From NCBI RefSeq assembly GCF_018531465.1, contig NZ_JAHDTF010000004.1, positions 186,001 through 250,000 on the forward strand: a stretch of DNA of 64,000 nucleotides. Direction: 5' to 3'. The notes beneath the pieces are model-generated. The model was not told the origin of the DNA, ran no database searches, and saw nothing but the letters and a program-made list of their open reading frames with translations. The DNA is from Sphaerisporangium fuscum. Its GTDB lineage: Bacteria; Actinomycetota; Actinomycetes; Streptosporangiales; Streptosporangiaceae. The position numbers and the translations under genes were made by a program. Shown here piece after piece: positions 63,928 through 64,000 of the stretch. Position 1 is the stretch's first letter. The number at the start of each line of letters is the position of its first letter.

Positions 63928-64000
63928 GGCCCCGGTGGCGTAGGCCGTGGGCAGTGCGCTCGACAGGGCGGGCGCCTGCGTGGGGCCGCTCCGGGTGGCG

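Overview
The window reads as chromosomal DNA from a very GC-rich filamentous actinomycete, most likely a member of the Streptosporangiales. The reasons are G/C-heavy third codon positions, frequent GTG starts, many genes whose start lies only 6-10 bases after a TANNNT-type -10 box (leaderless transcripts), and the core gene order. etfBA, a cysteine desulfurase, mnmA, a MetE-like gene, ligA, gatCAB and ilvBNC come in the same relative order as Rv3029c-Rv3001c of Mycobacterium tuberculosis, with lineage-specific genes between them. The order placement is an inference. No tRNA, rRNA, insertion sequence, prophage or CRISPR array was seen.

Left part (1-8,641). A truncated epoxide hydrolase is followed by an IclR regulator diverging from a dhaM-hpr pair with a phased operator array, then a stomatin-like SPFH gene. 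Next comes an unusual five-gene operon (3,998-8,641): a coiled-coil protein, a QueC-like PP-loop ATP pyrophosphatase with a QueC-type four-cysteine zinc site, an M55 D-aminopeptidase, a Tat-exported flavin amine oxidase and a YbaK-type deacylase. This is the best candidate here for an undescribed pathway.

Middle-left (8,642-23,673). Three membrane-anchored Ser/Thr kinases stand in a row, the second carrying tandem Thr-containing repeats. etfBA follows behind a TetR-like operator, then ltrA behind a duplicated leader, a DUF6069-like membrane gene divergent from a NarL-type two-component system, an MFS transporter, a gene-free stretch of nearly 1 kb full of hairpin repeats, and a TetR gene with its operator.

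Centre (23,700-44,200). tRNA thiolation (cysteine desulfurase, mnmA), a MetE-like enzyme, DNA ligase A, a MarR/EamA/NmrA group with a CTTAG operator array, an orphan histidine kinase, a GGDEF-EAL protein with a nine-residue leader peptide, and gatCAB for Gln-tRNA/Asn-tRNA amidation.

Right part (44,200-64,000). A VanW-type cell-wall protein, a lipoprotein sugar dehydrogenase, a 2-hydroxyacid dehydrogenase, a second GGDEF-EAL protein, and the branched-chain amino acid operon ilvBNC preceded by a leader peptide and attenuator. After that come a PBP4-type carboxypeptidase, an FHA protein, a PadR-ABC exporter operon, and a sugar:cation symporter with a LacI-type operator but no LacI gene in view. 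The last gene stays open to the right edge.
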